From: Methanolacinia paynteri
GTDB taxonomy: Archaea; Halobacteriota; Methanomicrobia; Methanomicrobiales; Methanomicrobiaceae
Direction of reading: 5' to 3'
DNA length: 64,000 bases
Assembly (NCBI RefSeq): GCF_000784355.1
Contig: NZ_KN360931.1
Location: forward strand, 82,942-146,941
Position numbers and translations under genes: made by a program. Under the pieces are notes generated by a model. It was given only the letters and a program-made list of their open reading frames with translations. It ran no database searches and was not told the DNA's origin. Position 1 is the first letter of the stretch. Each line of letters opens with the position of its first letter. Shown here piece after piece: positions 26,534 through 34,355 of the stretch.

Positions 26534-27916
26534 TTGTGTGACTATATTTTTAGAAATGGTGAGAATTGTCAGAAACCTGTGTTAGAAGGGCATAATTTTT
26601 GTCCTCTACATACTCCATTTACAAATGATGCAGATTTTCAAGATGATGGGTGGCTCTGGTTATTAAAAGAAACAGAGGTGAGTCATAAGATTAAATTGGG
26701 TGATTTTAATTTTGAGGGTGCAAAACTAAATTGGTTCCAAACCCCCATTCAAATTACAGGAGATATCAATTTTAATGATGCAGAGATTAATGGATATGCA
26801 TCATTTGAAAATGTAAAAATCGACGGAGATGCCTGTTTTCAAGATGCAAAGTTTAAAGGACCTGTAATTTTTAGCGGTATGGAAATAACGAAATTTGCCA
26901 ATTTTAATGGCGCAGAATTTCTCGAAAACGTGAGTTTTGATAACGTTCATTTCCATAAGGATGCTGATTTTAATGAAGCAAAATTTAATGGTGAAATTAC
27001 ATCTTTTTTTAAGGCAATATTTATTAATTCTGCTTGGTTTAATGATGTCAAATTCGGTGAAGAAGCTGAATCAATTAATTTTAATCAAGCAATATTCAAA
27101 GGTTGTGTTTGGTTTAATTATACGCAATTTGGAAAAAATGTCAATTTTAAAGATTCAAAATTTGAAAGCGATGCTCTATTTGTAAGAACAAAATTCGGTG
27201 GATCTACTACATTTAGTAATGCGGAATTCGGGAGACGTGCTGGTTTTACTGGTGCAGAATTTGGTAAAGATGTCTGGTTTGAAGATGTAAAATTCAATGG
27301 GGACGCCATTTTTTATGATGTAAAATTTGGTAACAGAAACTGTGGCGGAAATGTTGTGTTTCAAGGTTCATATTTCAGAAGAGATGCAAAATTTAATGGT
27401 GCTTTATTTTTTAGTAACCTATCTATTATTCCTATCCATAGTTTAGGGTCTGTTAATTTATCCGGAACTATGTTTTCGTCACCGAAAATGAAGGAAGATG
27501 CCTGCAGGGTAGCAAAGAATCAATGTATTAACCTCGGTGATAATCACGAAGCTGACATCTATTATTATAATGAAATGGAAGGGAAACGGAAGCAAAAACC
27601 GAAATGTCGCAGATGGCTGGAATATATTTTTATTCAATCAATATTTGGATATGGGGTTAAACCTTTGCGAACTTTTTGTTTTTGGGTTGTAACCATCCTC
27701 ATATTTGCGTTGATATATTATAATTTTCAAACACTTGAATCAGGATCAGAATTTTTTGAATACCTCTATTTCAGTGCGACTACGGCAATGACACCAGGTT
27801 TTGGCGGGTACAAAGTTATTACTCCATGGCAATTGTTGGCACTTATTGAAGCATTTTTTGGAACATTCATGTGGGCTGCTTTCATAACTATATTTGCAAG
27901 GAAGTATATGCGTTAG
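26534..27916 (+). CDS. Pentapeptide-repeat protein with C-terminal ion-channel module
   Basis: 460 residues from TTG 26534, chosen because AGGAAGTGAT ends 6 bp upstream. The N-terminus CDYIFRNGENC then FCPLH (C2 and later C, C, H) looks like a small zinc knuckle. Residues 50-300 are pentapeptide repeats, A(D/N)FxxxxF type (FNGAEFLENVSFDNVHF), forming a right-handed beta-helix. Residues 375-460 have two membrane helices flanking a pore-loop-like YFSATTAMTPGFGGY, as in two-TM potassium channels (Ion_trans_2). It is much more AT-rich than its neighbours, sits in the tRNA-Phe islet and was probably acquired. Ligand and ion are unknown. Confidence 0.85.
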   Translation: MCDYIFRNGENCQKPVLEGHNFCPLHTPFTNDADFQDDGWLWLLKETEVSHKIKLGDFNFEGAKLNWFQTPIQITGDINFNDAEINGYASFENVKIDGDACFQDAKFKGPVIFSGMEITKFANFNGAEFLENVSFDNVHFHKDADFNEAKFNGEITSFFKAIFINSAWFNDVKFGEEAESINFNQAIFKGCVWFNYTQFGKNVNFKDSKFESDALFVRTKFGGSTTFSNAEFGRRAGFTGAEFGKDVWFEDVKFNGDAIFYDVKFGNRNCGGNVVFQGSYFRRDAKFNGALFFSNLSIIPIHSLGSVNLSGTMFSSPKMKEDACRVAKNQCINLGDNHEADIYYYNEMEGKRKQKPKCRRWLEYIFIQSIFGYGVKPLRTFCFWVVTILIFALIYYNFQTLESGSEFFEYLYFSATTAMTPGFGGYKVITPWQLLALIEAFFGTFMWAAFITIFARKYMR

Positions 27917-27962
27917 TGGGGATGCTGTTTCATCCCTGCAAGCTCTCTCCTAAAACAATCTG
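27915..27962 (+). repeat. Short flanking repeat, right copy
   Basis: It starts inside the stop codon of the pentapeptide-repeat gene. It matches 26355-26401 at most positions, with GGGATG..CATCCC and CAAGCTCT conserved. Confidence 0.7.
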
Positions 27963-28008
27963 CGAAGTTGATATTTTTTTGATATAGAAATGTCCCCATA
28001 TTGTTTAG

Positions 28009-28031
28009 AATCTGGGTTGAGGTACTAATTT
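28009..28031 (+). repeat. Degenerate copy of the tRNA-Phe 3' end (attachment-site remnant)
   Basis: AATCTGGGTTGAGGTACTA here matches AATCCGGGTTGAGGCACTC at the tRNA-Phe 3' end (26095-26113) with three differences, and ATTT follows in both. TGTCCCC of the T-stem also recurs upstream at 27990-27996, with altered spacing. It lies 1.9 kb from the tRNA in direct orientation, as expected of an attR site left by integration. Confidence 0.65.
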
Positions 28032-28132
28032 CTTCAATTTTTGAGTGTTTATTAAAAACTGTATCCATTTATTCTAGTATCGACCTAAAACTATATATCC
28101 CCTGATTCTCATTGTCCCTATGAGGGAGTTTT

Positions 28133-29203
28133 ATGGGAAAAAAAGAGGCAGGGCCTGAAGAGGGAAAAAGAGACTGTTCCATAAATAATATTAATTCTGT
28201 TTTCGGGGAGGATTTTTTTAAAATGCTCCTTATGAGCGCAAATGTATGGGTATCCTTTCTGGATCCCGACACACGTGTGAAGATATGGAATTCAGCGGCC
28301 GAGAGAATGAGTGGTTATTCTGCCGAAGAAGTTATGGATAGCAGCGAGATCTGGATGAAGCTGTATCCCGATCCGGGTTATAGAAAAGCCATTACTGAAA
28401 AAATTCATAAACTGCTCTCCGAAACGGAGAGCCTCGATAAATTTGAATCGAAGATCCTGAGAAAAGATGGAGAAACGCGAATAATTTCATGGAATACAAA
28501 GGAGATCAGGAACGATGCAGAAAAATGCGAGGGTTATTTCATCATCGGCCTGGATATTACCGACATAGTTCGTGCAGAAACCGGTCTCAACGTCCTCCTG
28601 ATGAATGCGAACGTGTTGATAACGTTTCTTGACAGGCAGGGCAGGATCAGAATCTGGAACCGTTTTGCTGAAGAAATATCCGGTTATGAAGCTGCGGAAG
28701 TCCTCGGCGCCAATGAAATCTGGAAAAAACTTTATCCCGATCCTTTATACAGGAAACAGATTACTAAAAATATCCTTGATATTGTATCCGACTCTCAGAG
28801 ACGGGAAATGTTCGAGACCGAGATTCAAACAAAATCCGGAGAAAAAAAGAACATTCTCTGGAATACCAGGATGATGTATGATTATGACAGAAACCTTGAC
28901 GGATATGTTGCAATAGGACTGGATATTACAAGGGAAAAGGAGATGCAGGCGGAGATCTTCAGGTATATCGGCCATTCTGTGATGCGGCTGAAATATCCTG
29001 TAGAGATTATACGGGACAACCTGTACGAACTCCATGAGAAAATAAAAGGCGGAGATATCGGGACGGAAGAAATACTGTTGGAATTAATGATTGAAATAAA
29101 GAATTCCGAGCAGATACTCATAAATCTCCAGGACCTTAACAAAGCGGTTCAGAGTTCATTCAAAGAAATGCCTGCTGAAATGAAGGATTTTTTACTGCAA
29201 TGA
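28133..29203 (+). CDS. Tandem PAS-domain protein without kinase domain
   Basis: 356 residues, soluble. PAS 1 spans about 25-145 (ANVWVSFLDPDTRVKIWNSA to YFIIGLDITDIV) and PAS 2 about 150-270 (ANVLITFLDRQGRIRIWNRF to YVAIGLDITREK). The two are close copies, both with LYPDP(G/L)YRK, so they arose by duplication. The last 85 residues are helical and contain FRYIGHSVMRLKYPVEIIRD, resembling a histidine-kinase dimerisation helix with a possible His, but no ATPase domain follows. It overlaps the next gene by 4 bp. It is probably a ligand- or redox-sensing partner of that protein. Confidence 0.8.
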   Translation: MGKKEAGPEEGKRDCSINNINSVFGEDFFKMLLMSANVWVSFLDPDTRVKIWNSAAERMSGYSAEEVMDSSEIWMKLYPDPGYRKAITEKIHKLLSETESLDKFESKILRKDGETRIISWNTKEIRNDAEKCEGYFIIGLDITDIVRAETGLNVLLMNANVLITFLDRQGRIRIWNRFAEEISGYEAAEVLGANEIWKKLYPDPLYRKQITKNILDIVSDSQRREMFETEIQTKSGEKKNILWNTRMMYDYDRNLDGYVAIGLDITREKEMQAEIFRYIGHSVMRLKYPVEIIRDNLYELHEKIKGGDIGTEEILLELMIEIKNSEQILINLQDLNKAVQSSFKEMPAEMKDFLLQ

Positions 29204-29760
29204 GGCAGATCATGAAAAGTTTACTTGAAGAAATTTCGGAAAAACACCTGATCCTTATCCTGTCCGAGCCCCTGGAGCTAAAAAAGAGGAACATTGAGAT
29301 AATAAAAGATGTCACAAACGAAGGCTTCAGTGTCATCGTATTAACTACAAACAATCCCTACTCAATTCTGGTGAAAGATTACCAGAAAGAAGGTATCGAT
29401 ACTGAAAAGGTGTTCTATATCGATGCAATCACCAGGTACGCGGTAGGCAAAGAGACTGAAGATGCCAAAAACTGCTTATTTGTAAGTTCTCCTTCGGACC
29501 TGACCTCCATGGGAATAGCCATATCGAAAGCCCTGAAAGAAACGACGAACAACAAAGTATGCGTTCTCCTGAATACGGTAAACAGTATGCTTATCTATAT
29601 TACACCTGAAAATCTGATTAAATTCATTCATTTCATCGCCAACAAATTGAGAATCTTTGACATGTCGGGGATCTTTCTAGCGGTTGAAAAAGGGATAGAT
29701 CCACCGACTCTGGTACAGCTGCAGAGTTTTATCGATGATGTGATAGACAAAGAGGATTAA
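29200..29760 (+). CDS. RecA/KaiC-fold-like protein lacking a P-loop
   Basis: 186 residues. The strand-helix alternation (HLILILSEPLELKKRNIEII, GFSVIVLTTNNPY, KVFYIDAITRY, CLFVSSPSDLTSMGIAISKAL, KVCVLLNTVNSMLIYITPEN, GIFLAVEKGIDP) resembles methanogen KaiC/RAD55-like signalling proteins. The place of Walker A is taken by SEPLELKKRN, so ATP binding is unlikely. The start overlaps the PAS-PAS stop by 4 bp, a coupled pair. ATG 29212 (MKSLLEE) is an alternative start. Function is unknown; a sensory output module is inference. Confidence 0.65.
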   Translation: MRQIMKSLLEEISEKHLILILSEPLELKKRNIEIIKDVTNEGFSVIVLTTNNPYSILVKDYQKEGIDTEKVFYIDAITRYAVGKETEDAKNCLFVSSPSDLTSMGIAISKALKETTNNKVCVLLNTVNSMLIYITPENLIKFIHFIANKLRIFDMSGIFLAVEKGIDPPTLVQLQSFIDDVIDKED

Positions 29761-29765
29761 AAATT

Positions 29766-30341
29766 TTATTTGGCTTTTCTTGAAAACCTGCCGACTCCTC
29801 TTACAGGCTTGGGCGCCACCTGGGCAAACGAACCGCCGGCACTCCTGACATCCTCGATGGTGTAGAATGCATTGGGGTTGTATTCTTTAAGTATGCCAAG
29901 CACCTCTGGAATCTGTTTTCTTTTAATAACCGTGTAGATAATTGAAACGTTTCCAAACTGGCCCTGTGCTTCGGTACTTGTGGTCCTGAACCCCGAACTC
30001 TTGAGATACTCTATAAGATCAAAGGCCGAGTACTGGGTAATTATCCTTATAACCGAGACCCCCATCGCAACTTTTTCCTCGATAAGTATGCCTACAAAGT
30101 TGCCTACCGCAAAACCAAGTGCATAAGCTAAAAATGCAGAATAGTGGCCCATATTTGTAAGAACCTGGCTTATTGCCATAAGCCAGATGCTGATCTCGAA
30201 AAAACCGACAATGGGAGCCAGGTACTTTAGTCCCCTCGATATGAATATGATCCTCAGCGTACCAAAAGAAACGTCAGCAATTCGTGCAAAAAATATGAAT
30301 ATTGGCAGAATTACGTATGTCTGGACTTCCACCGGTATCAT
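29766..30341 (-). CDS. DUF2179 membrane protein (UPF0316-like)
   Basis: 191 residues. Three membrane helices fall in the first 100 residues (YVILPIFIFFARIADVSFG, YLAPIVGFFEISIWLMAIS, FLAYALGFAVGNFVGILIE). The C-terminal DUF2179 domain has GFRTTSTEAQGQFGNVSIIY, VIKRKQIPEVLGILKEYNP and FYTIEDVRS. Bacterial homologues with this domain order (UPF0316) are of unknown function. The C-terminal 20 residues are basic and family-variable. It converges with the RecA-like gene 5 bp away and stands alone. Confidence 0.85.
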   Translation of the reverse strand: MIPVEVQTYVILPIFIFFARIADVSFGTLRIIFISRGLKYLAPIVGFFEISIWLMAISQVLTNMGHYSAFLAYALGFAVGNFVGILIEEKVAMGVSVIRIITQYSAFDLIEYLKSSGFRTTSTEAQGQFGNVSIIYTVIKRKQIPEVLGILKEYNPNAFYTIEDVRSAGGSFAQVAPKPVRGVGRFSRKAK

Positions 30342-30402
30342 GATTAACCTCCAAGGTTATCTTATCGGAATTAAAGAAAATAATTATACCGGAAAGAGCA
30401 GA

Positions 30403-32196
30403 TCATATTTTTTTCGGCAGGATTACAATAAATGTACTTCCTTCGCCCGGAACACTCCGGACTTTGATATCGCCGTTGTGAAGGGAGATATATCTCTTCG
30501 CAATTGAAAGCCCGAGGCCGATTCTTCCAGTTCCCCTGACGAGGTCCGAAGAATTTCTTATAAAAAACGGTTCGAAGATGTCGTTGACGGAATCCGGCGG
30601 GATTCCGATTCCGTTGTCCGTAATGCTGATAATATGATTCGAATCGTCTTCCCTGTAACTGATTGACACTTTTTTGGGATCCGAATTATACTTCACAGCG
30701 TTTAAAATAATACCTTCAAAGACCTGATAGATCCGGTCTCTGTCTGCATTGAATCTCACGGAATCGCCGAGATCGACAATTACTTCGGCATTGCAGCGAA
30801 TTTTGTTGATATTCAGTATCTCTTCAACAAGCTGTTTTAATTCGATCTCTTCGATATTCAGATTTATTTTAAATGATTCGGAGAGTCCGGCTTCCAGTAT
30901 TTTTTCTACAATTTCGCATTCTCTTTCAGTACTTAAAAGACACTTTTCAATTATGGATGCAACCTCGGGGCTCATCTCCGCCTGGTAATCCTTATCCGTA
31001 AGCAGGTGCAGGTAGCCTAAAATGGGCTGGAGCGGCGTTCTCAGTTCATGTGCAGCAGTGTTTATGAAATTTGCCCATCTTCTCTTTTCGAATTCAAGAA
31101 TAAGTTCTTCCTTGTCGGGGAGGTTGTTTCCGATTTCATGCAATGCAACAAGGACTTCCTCAGTCTTTCCGGCGGATGTAATTGCACCGATTATTATCAG
31201 TAATGTCTTATTTTCACCTTTTATGCTGATCTTTGTTTCAAAAGTGGTTGTGCAGCCTGTGTCAATGACTTCCTCAAAATACCTGGAGAATTTTATCTTT
31301 GAATCTTCCGGGATAAATTGTTCCACGGGCTTTCCGATATAGTCCGATGTTTTTATATCATAATCCCCGGCCATCTGCAAGTCGAAGGATTTTATAGTTC
31401 CGTTGAGATCCAGGACAAATATGAGATCATTGGAAGATCTTAAAAATTCAAGCATCTTCTTTTTAATTTCTTCCGCATTTTTTCTTTCTTTTTCCTGCTC
31501 GGTTATGTCCAGGATAGTACACTCTATATGGCCCAGTGAATCATTGAAATGCGATGAAAGGGAGATTATTTTTTTTCCGTTCCCTGAATAAAGTTCGAAT
31601 TTCTTATTGTCAATGTCGTAGAACGTTTCAGGTTCCAGTTCATCCATATCGATCAGGGATTCGATCTTCTTTCCGATTATCTCGTCATCATGAACTCCAA
31701 GGATCTCTTTGGCTTTTTCATTGGCATCGAGAACCCTGAAATTGTTTATATCGAATATAAGCATCCCTGCTCCTGCATTCCTGAAAAAAGCCCGGTATTT
31801 GATATTTACAAGACCTGAGGATTCTGCCAGGTATGTGGTAGTGATCACCACCCATATGAACATGGCGACATTAAGGCCTGCAATGAACGGATCTACAGGA
31901 AGCCCCGTATAATAATAATATGATGAAACGCCTAAAAATCCGGCAATTAATAATACTGACGCCTGCATCCCTTTTTTCGGGTACCACAGGGATATCAGGA
32001 GTATAGGAATATAATAGATCTGTGGAACAATGAATATCCCGGGGTAATTCCATTGGGTTTCCGGTATATTGAATGCAAGGATACTCACCAATACCGATAA
32101 AAGAATGAAGCAGGCTATAACGAAGATCCTGATAATTTCCGTATCTGAATAATTATTGGATATACTGAAACAGGCTTCGTTTTGATCAACTTTCAT
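30403..32196 (-). CDS. Membrane-bound PAS histidine kinase
   Basis: 597 residues. The N-terminal 25-135 has about four membrane helices (IFVIACFILLSVLVSILAF, FIVPQIYYIPILLISLWY and others). Two PAS-like domains follow at about 140-245 (MLIFDINNFRVLDANEKAKE) and 255-365 (FVLDLNGTIKSFDLQM). The kinase core has H-box INTAAHELRTPLQPILGYL near 390, N-box LNAVKYN near 510, G1 ITDNGIGIPP and G2 GLGLSIAKRYI. It autophosphorylates at the H-box His. No response regulator lies next to it, so the partner is unknown. Confidence 0.92.
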   Translation of the reverse strand: MKVDQNEACFSISNNYSDTEIIRIFVIACFILLSVLVSILAFNIPETQWNYPGIFIVPQIYYIPILLISLWYPKKGMQASVLLIAGFLGVSSYYYYTGLPVDPFIAGLNVAMFIWVVITTTYLAESSGLVNIKYRAFFRNAGAGMLIFDINNFRVLDANEKAKEILGVHDDEIIGKKIESLIDMDELEPETFYDIDNKKFELYSGNGKKIISLSSHFNDSLGHIECTILDITEQEKERKNAEEIKKKMLEFLRSSNDLIFVLDLNGTIKSFDLQMAGDYDIKTSDYIGKPVEQFIPEDSKIKFSRYFEEVIDTGCTTTFETKISIKGENKTLLIIIGAITSAGKTEEVLVALHEIGNNLPDKEELILEFEKRRWANFINTAAHELRTPLQPILGYLHLLTDKDYQAEMSPEVASIIEKCLLSTERECEIVEKILEAGLSESFKINLNIEEIELKQLVEEILNINKIRCNAEVIVDLGDSVRFNADRDRIYQVFEGIILNAVKYNSDPKKVSISYREDDSNHIISITDNGIGIPPDSVNDIFEPFFIRNSSDLVRGTGRIGLGLSIAKRYISLHNGDIKVRSVPGEGSTFIVILPKKI

Positions 32197-32318
32197 AAAA
32201 TATAAAAGATGTTCATCTTACCAGAATAAAGGATTTTTGTATTTGATTTAATGTTTTTTTCAACTTATTACTGCTTGAGAAGTGTTTTTTATAATAGCAT
32301 AAAAAGATCTTGTAGATC

Positions 32319-32999
32319 ATGTTTCCTTATGTCACTGTAAATCTTGCAATGAGCGCAGACGGCAAGCTCTCAACTACCGGGCGAAGACAGGTGAAGATCT
32401 CCGGGCAGAATGATTTCAGGAGGGTGGATATTCTGAAGGCGGAAAACGATGCGATTATGGTCGGGATTGGAACCGTGCTTGCAGACGATCCGTCGCTTAC
32501 CGTCAAATCGCCGGAGTTAAAGGAAAAACGCCTTTCTTCCGGAAGGGATGAGAATCCCGTCAGGATAATCGTCGACAGCAAAGCAAGAACGCCGTGCGAT
32601 GCCGAAATACTGCATAAGGGTCCGGGAAAGAGAATAATTGCTGTATCGAAATCCGCGGACCAGAATAAGATTGAAGAGCTGGGAAAATATGCGGAGATCA
32701 TTCAGGCCGGTGATGAAAGGGTGGATCTCAGAATTCTCCTTGAGAAACTTGCTGAAAAGGGTATTGAAAAACTGATGGTCGAAGGCGGGGGAAGCCTGAT
32801 CTGGTCGCTTTTCGAAGAGAACCTGGTAGATGAATATTATACGTGCATAGGGAACATCATTATCGGAGGTGCATCGGCGCCGACACCCGCAGACGGAACC
32901 GGTTTCGTTTTCGAGAATGAATTCACAAAACTTGAGATAGCCGCTATGGAAAAGATTGATGCCGGCGTTCTTTTAAGGTGGAAGGTAATTAAAAATTGA
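32319..32999 (+). CDS. arfC: 2,5-diamino-6-ribosylamino-pyrimidinone 5'-phosphate reductase
   Basis: 226 residues, RibD C-terminal-domain family. It reduces the ribose of the early riboflavin/F420 intermediate with NAD(P)H. Motifs: PYVTVNLAMSADGKLSTTGR at 3-22 (split), NDAIMVGIGTVLADDPSLTV near 46, PVRIIVDSKARTP near 80, the KLMVEGGGSLIWSLFEENLVDE region near 150 with the G-G-G nucleotide turn, and the terminal helix. Archaeal single-domain forms of this length match MJ0671. The gene is monocistronic. Confidence 0.92.
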   Translation: MFPYVTVNLAMSADGKLSTTGRRQVKISGQNDFRRVDILKAENDAIMVGIGTVLADDPSLTVKSPELKEKRLSSGRDENPVRIIVDSKARTPCDAEILHKGPGKRIIAVSKSADQNKIEELGKYAEIIQAGDERVDLRILLEKLAEKGIEKLMVEGGGSLIWSLFEENLVDEYYTCIGNIIIGGASAPTPADGTGFVFENEFTKLEIAAMEKIDAGVLLRWKVIKN

Positions 33000-33012
33000 T
33001 TTTTGTTGATCT

Positions 33013-33471
33013 TTAATCCCTGTATCCGATAATCTCGTCGAAGATCTTATAGGACTGGCCGTTCTGCATCGTTGCAGTCACTGTCACCCTGTCTTCCCCT
33101 TTTGTTCCCTGGATCTCGACATCGGACCCCATCTTCGGTTCGATGTTCTCGGTAACCATACTGCCGTCCGAGAGATATACCGTCGTGGATACGGATTCTG
33201 TCATGTATAATCCTTTTCCGCCGGTGAACTCGACATTTATCATCGCGCTGATCGGGTCCTTGTATGCCTTTGCGCCGACTTCATATCCTGAAGGAACCTG
33301 GTCCGTAGGGGTCGGATTAAGAGAGAACCCCGACTGCTGTGAAGATTCTGTAGCCGTTGTAGTCACTGTTGTTCCTGCCGGTGACGAAGAGCCTCCCGAA
33401 TCGGTACAGCCTGATGCAAAAATTAAGGCAAGAATCACTAAAACCAGAAATGATACCACAATTCTTTTCAT
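33013..33471 (-). CDS. Secreted lipoprotein of unknown function
   Basis: 152 residues. The signal peptide MKRIVVSFLVLVILALIFAS ends in a lipobox ASGC (Cys22), followed by a Ser/Thr/Gly-rich linker (about 23-50) common in methanogen surface proteins. The folded part (residues 55-152) is strand-rich (YKDPISAMINVEFTGGKGLY, VTVTATMQNGQSYKIFDE) and probably immunoglobulin-like. It is divergent from the next gene across 91 bp. No ligand or enzyme motif is seen. Confidence 0.8.
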   Translation of the reverse strand: MKRIVVSFLVLVILALIFASGCTDSGGSSSPAGTTVTTTATESSQQSGFSLNPTPTDQVPSGYEVGAKAYKDPISAMINVEFTGGKGLYMTESVSTTVYLSDGSMVTENIEPKMGSDVEIQGTKGEDRVTVTATMQNGQSYKIFDEIIGYRD

Positions 33472-33562
33472 AGTTGTTTGTTATGGATGCCTGGTATTTT
33501 ATTTTTTTGTGTACCCGAAAAAAGGGCAGTTTTTTATTTCATTAACGGATATTTGTCTAATT

Positions 33563-34303
33563 ATGAAGATAAACTGGGAAGTTAAACTCGGAATTGTTCT
33601 TGTACTGGTGACCCTGGTAATATATTCCCTGAAATTTTTGATCTTTCAGAATCCGGGAGATACGGTGAATTATGTATTCAATTCTCTTGGTTTTCTCCCG
33701 ATAAACGTCCTTTTGGTAACCCTTGTGATAAACAGGCTTCTTACCATGAGATCGCAGAGAGAAAGACTGAGGAAGATGAACATGGTAATCGGCACGTTTT
33801 TCTCGGAAACAGGAAACGACCTGATATCTCTTTTCACCAGGGCGGACAAAGACTGTAATACCCTGTCCTCGATGCTTGATGTAAAGGGCGAATGGGGTAA
33901 GAAGAGTTTTTCCGACGCAATACACAGATGTCAGAATTTTAATTACTCCGCCGATCTGTCCCTTGACGATCTCGCCGCTCTTAAGGAATATCTAATGGAA
34001 AAGCGTGATTTCCTTCTGCGGCTCCTTGAAAACCCGATCCTTCTCGAGAACGAATCCTTTACAGAACTACTGAGGGCCGTATTTCATCTCCAGGAGGAGC
34101 TCGGCTACAGGGAGGAGTTCAGTGAACTGCCCAAAAGTGATATTCTCCATCTCAAAGGGGACATCAATCGTGTCTATGGAAGAATTGTGATAAGCTGGAT
34201 TGAATATATGGAGTACCTCGACGAGCATTTCCCTTACCTGTTCTCGCTGCAGATGAGGATCAATCCATTCGACAGAAACGCCTGTCCGATTGTTAAAAGC
34301 TGA
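33563..34303 (+). CDS. Two-TM protein with cytoplasmic helical domain, unknown
   Basis: 246 residues from ATG 33563 (MKINWEVKLGIVL). The same frame is open upstream to 33143, but that part is antisense to the lipoprotein gene and is rejected. Two membrane helices lie at about 9-27 and 42-60 (LGFLPINVLLVTLVINRLL). The remaining 180 residues are a helical cytoplasmic domain with KMNMVIGTFFSETGNDLISL and LLRLLENPILLENESFTELL. I have seen similar proteins in other Methanomicrobiales but know no function. It is monocistronic. Confidence 0.7.
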   Translation: MKINWEVKLGIVLVLVTLVIYSLKFLIFQNPGDTVNYVFNSLGFLPINVLLVTLVINRLLTMRSQRERLRKMNMVIGTFFSETGNDLISLFTRADKDCNTLSSMLDVKGEWGKKSFSDAIHRCQNFNYSADLSLDDLAALKEYLMEKRDFLLRLLENPILLENESFTELLRAVFHLQEELGYREEFSELPKSDILHLKGDINRVYGRIVISWIEYMEYLDEHFPYLFSLQMRINPFDRNACPIVKS

Positions 34304-34355
34304 CTGAATTTCATAATAAAAAAGAATATATCACATACCTCCCTTTTCAGTCTTT

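Noticed and set aside
33143-33562. N-terminal extension of the 33563 gene to 386 residues
   Set aside because: The extension is antisense to the lipoprotein gene and a good ATG with a membrane helix follows at 33563.
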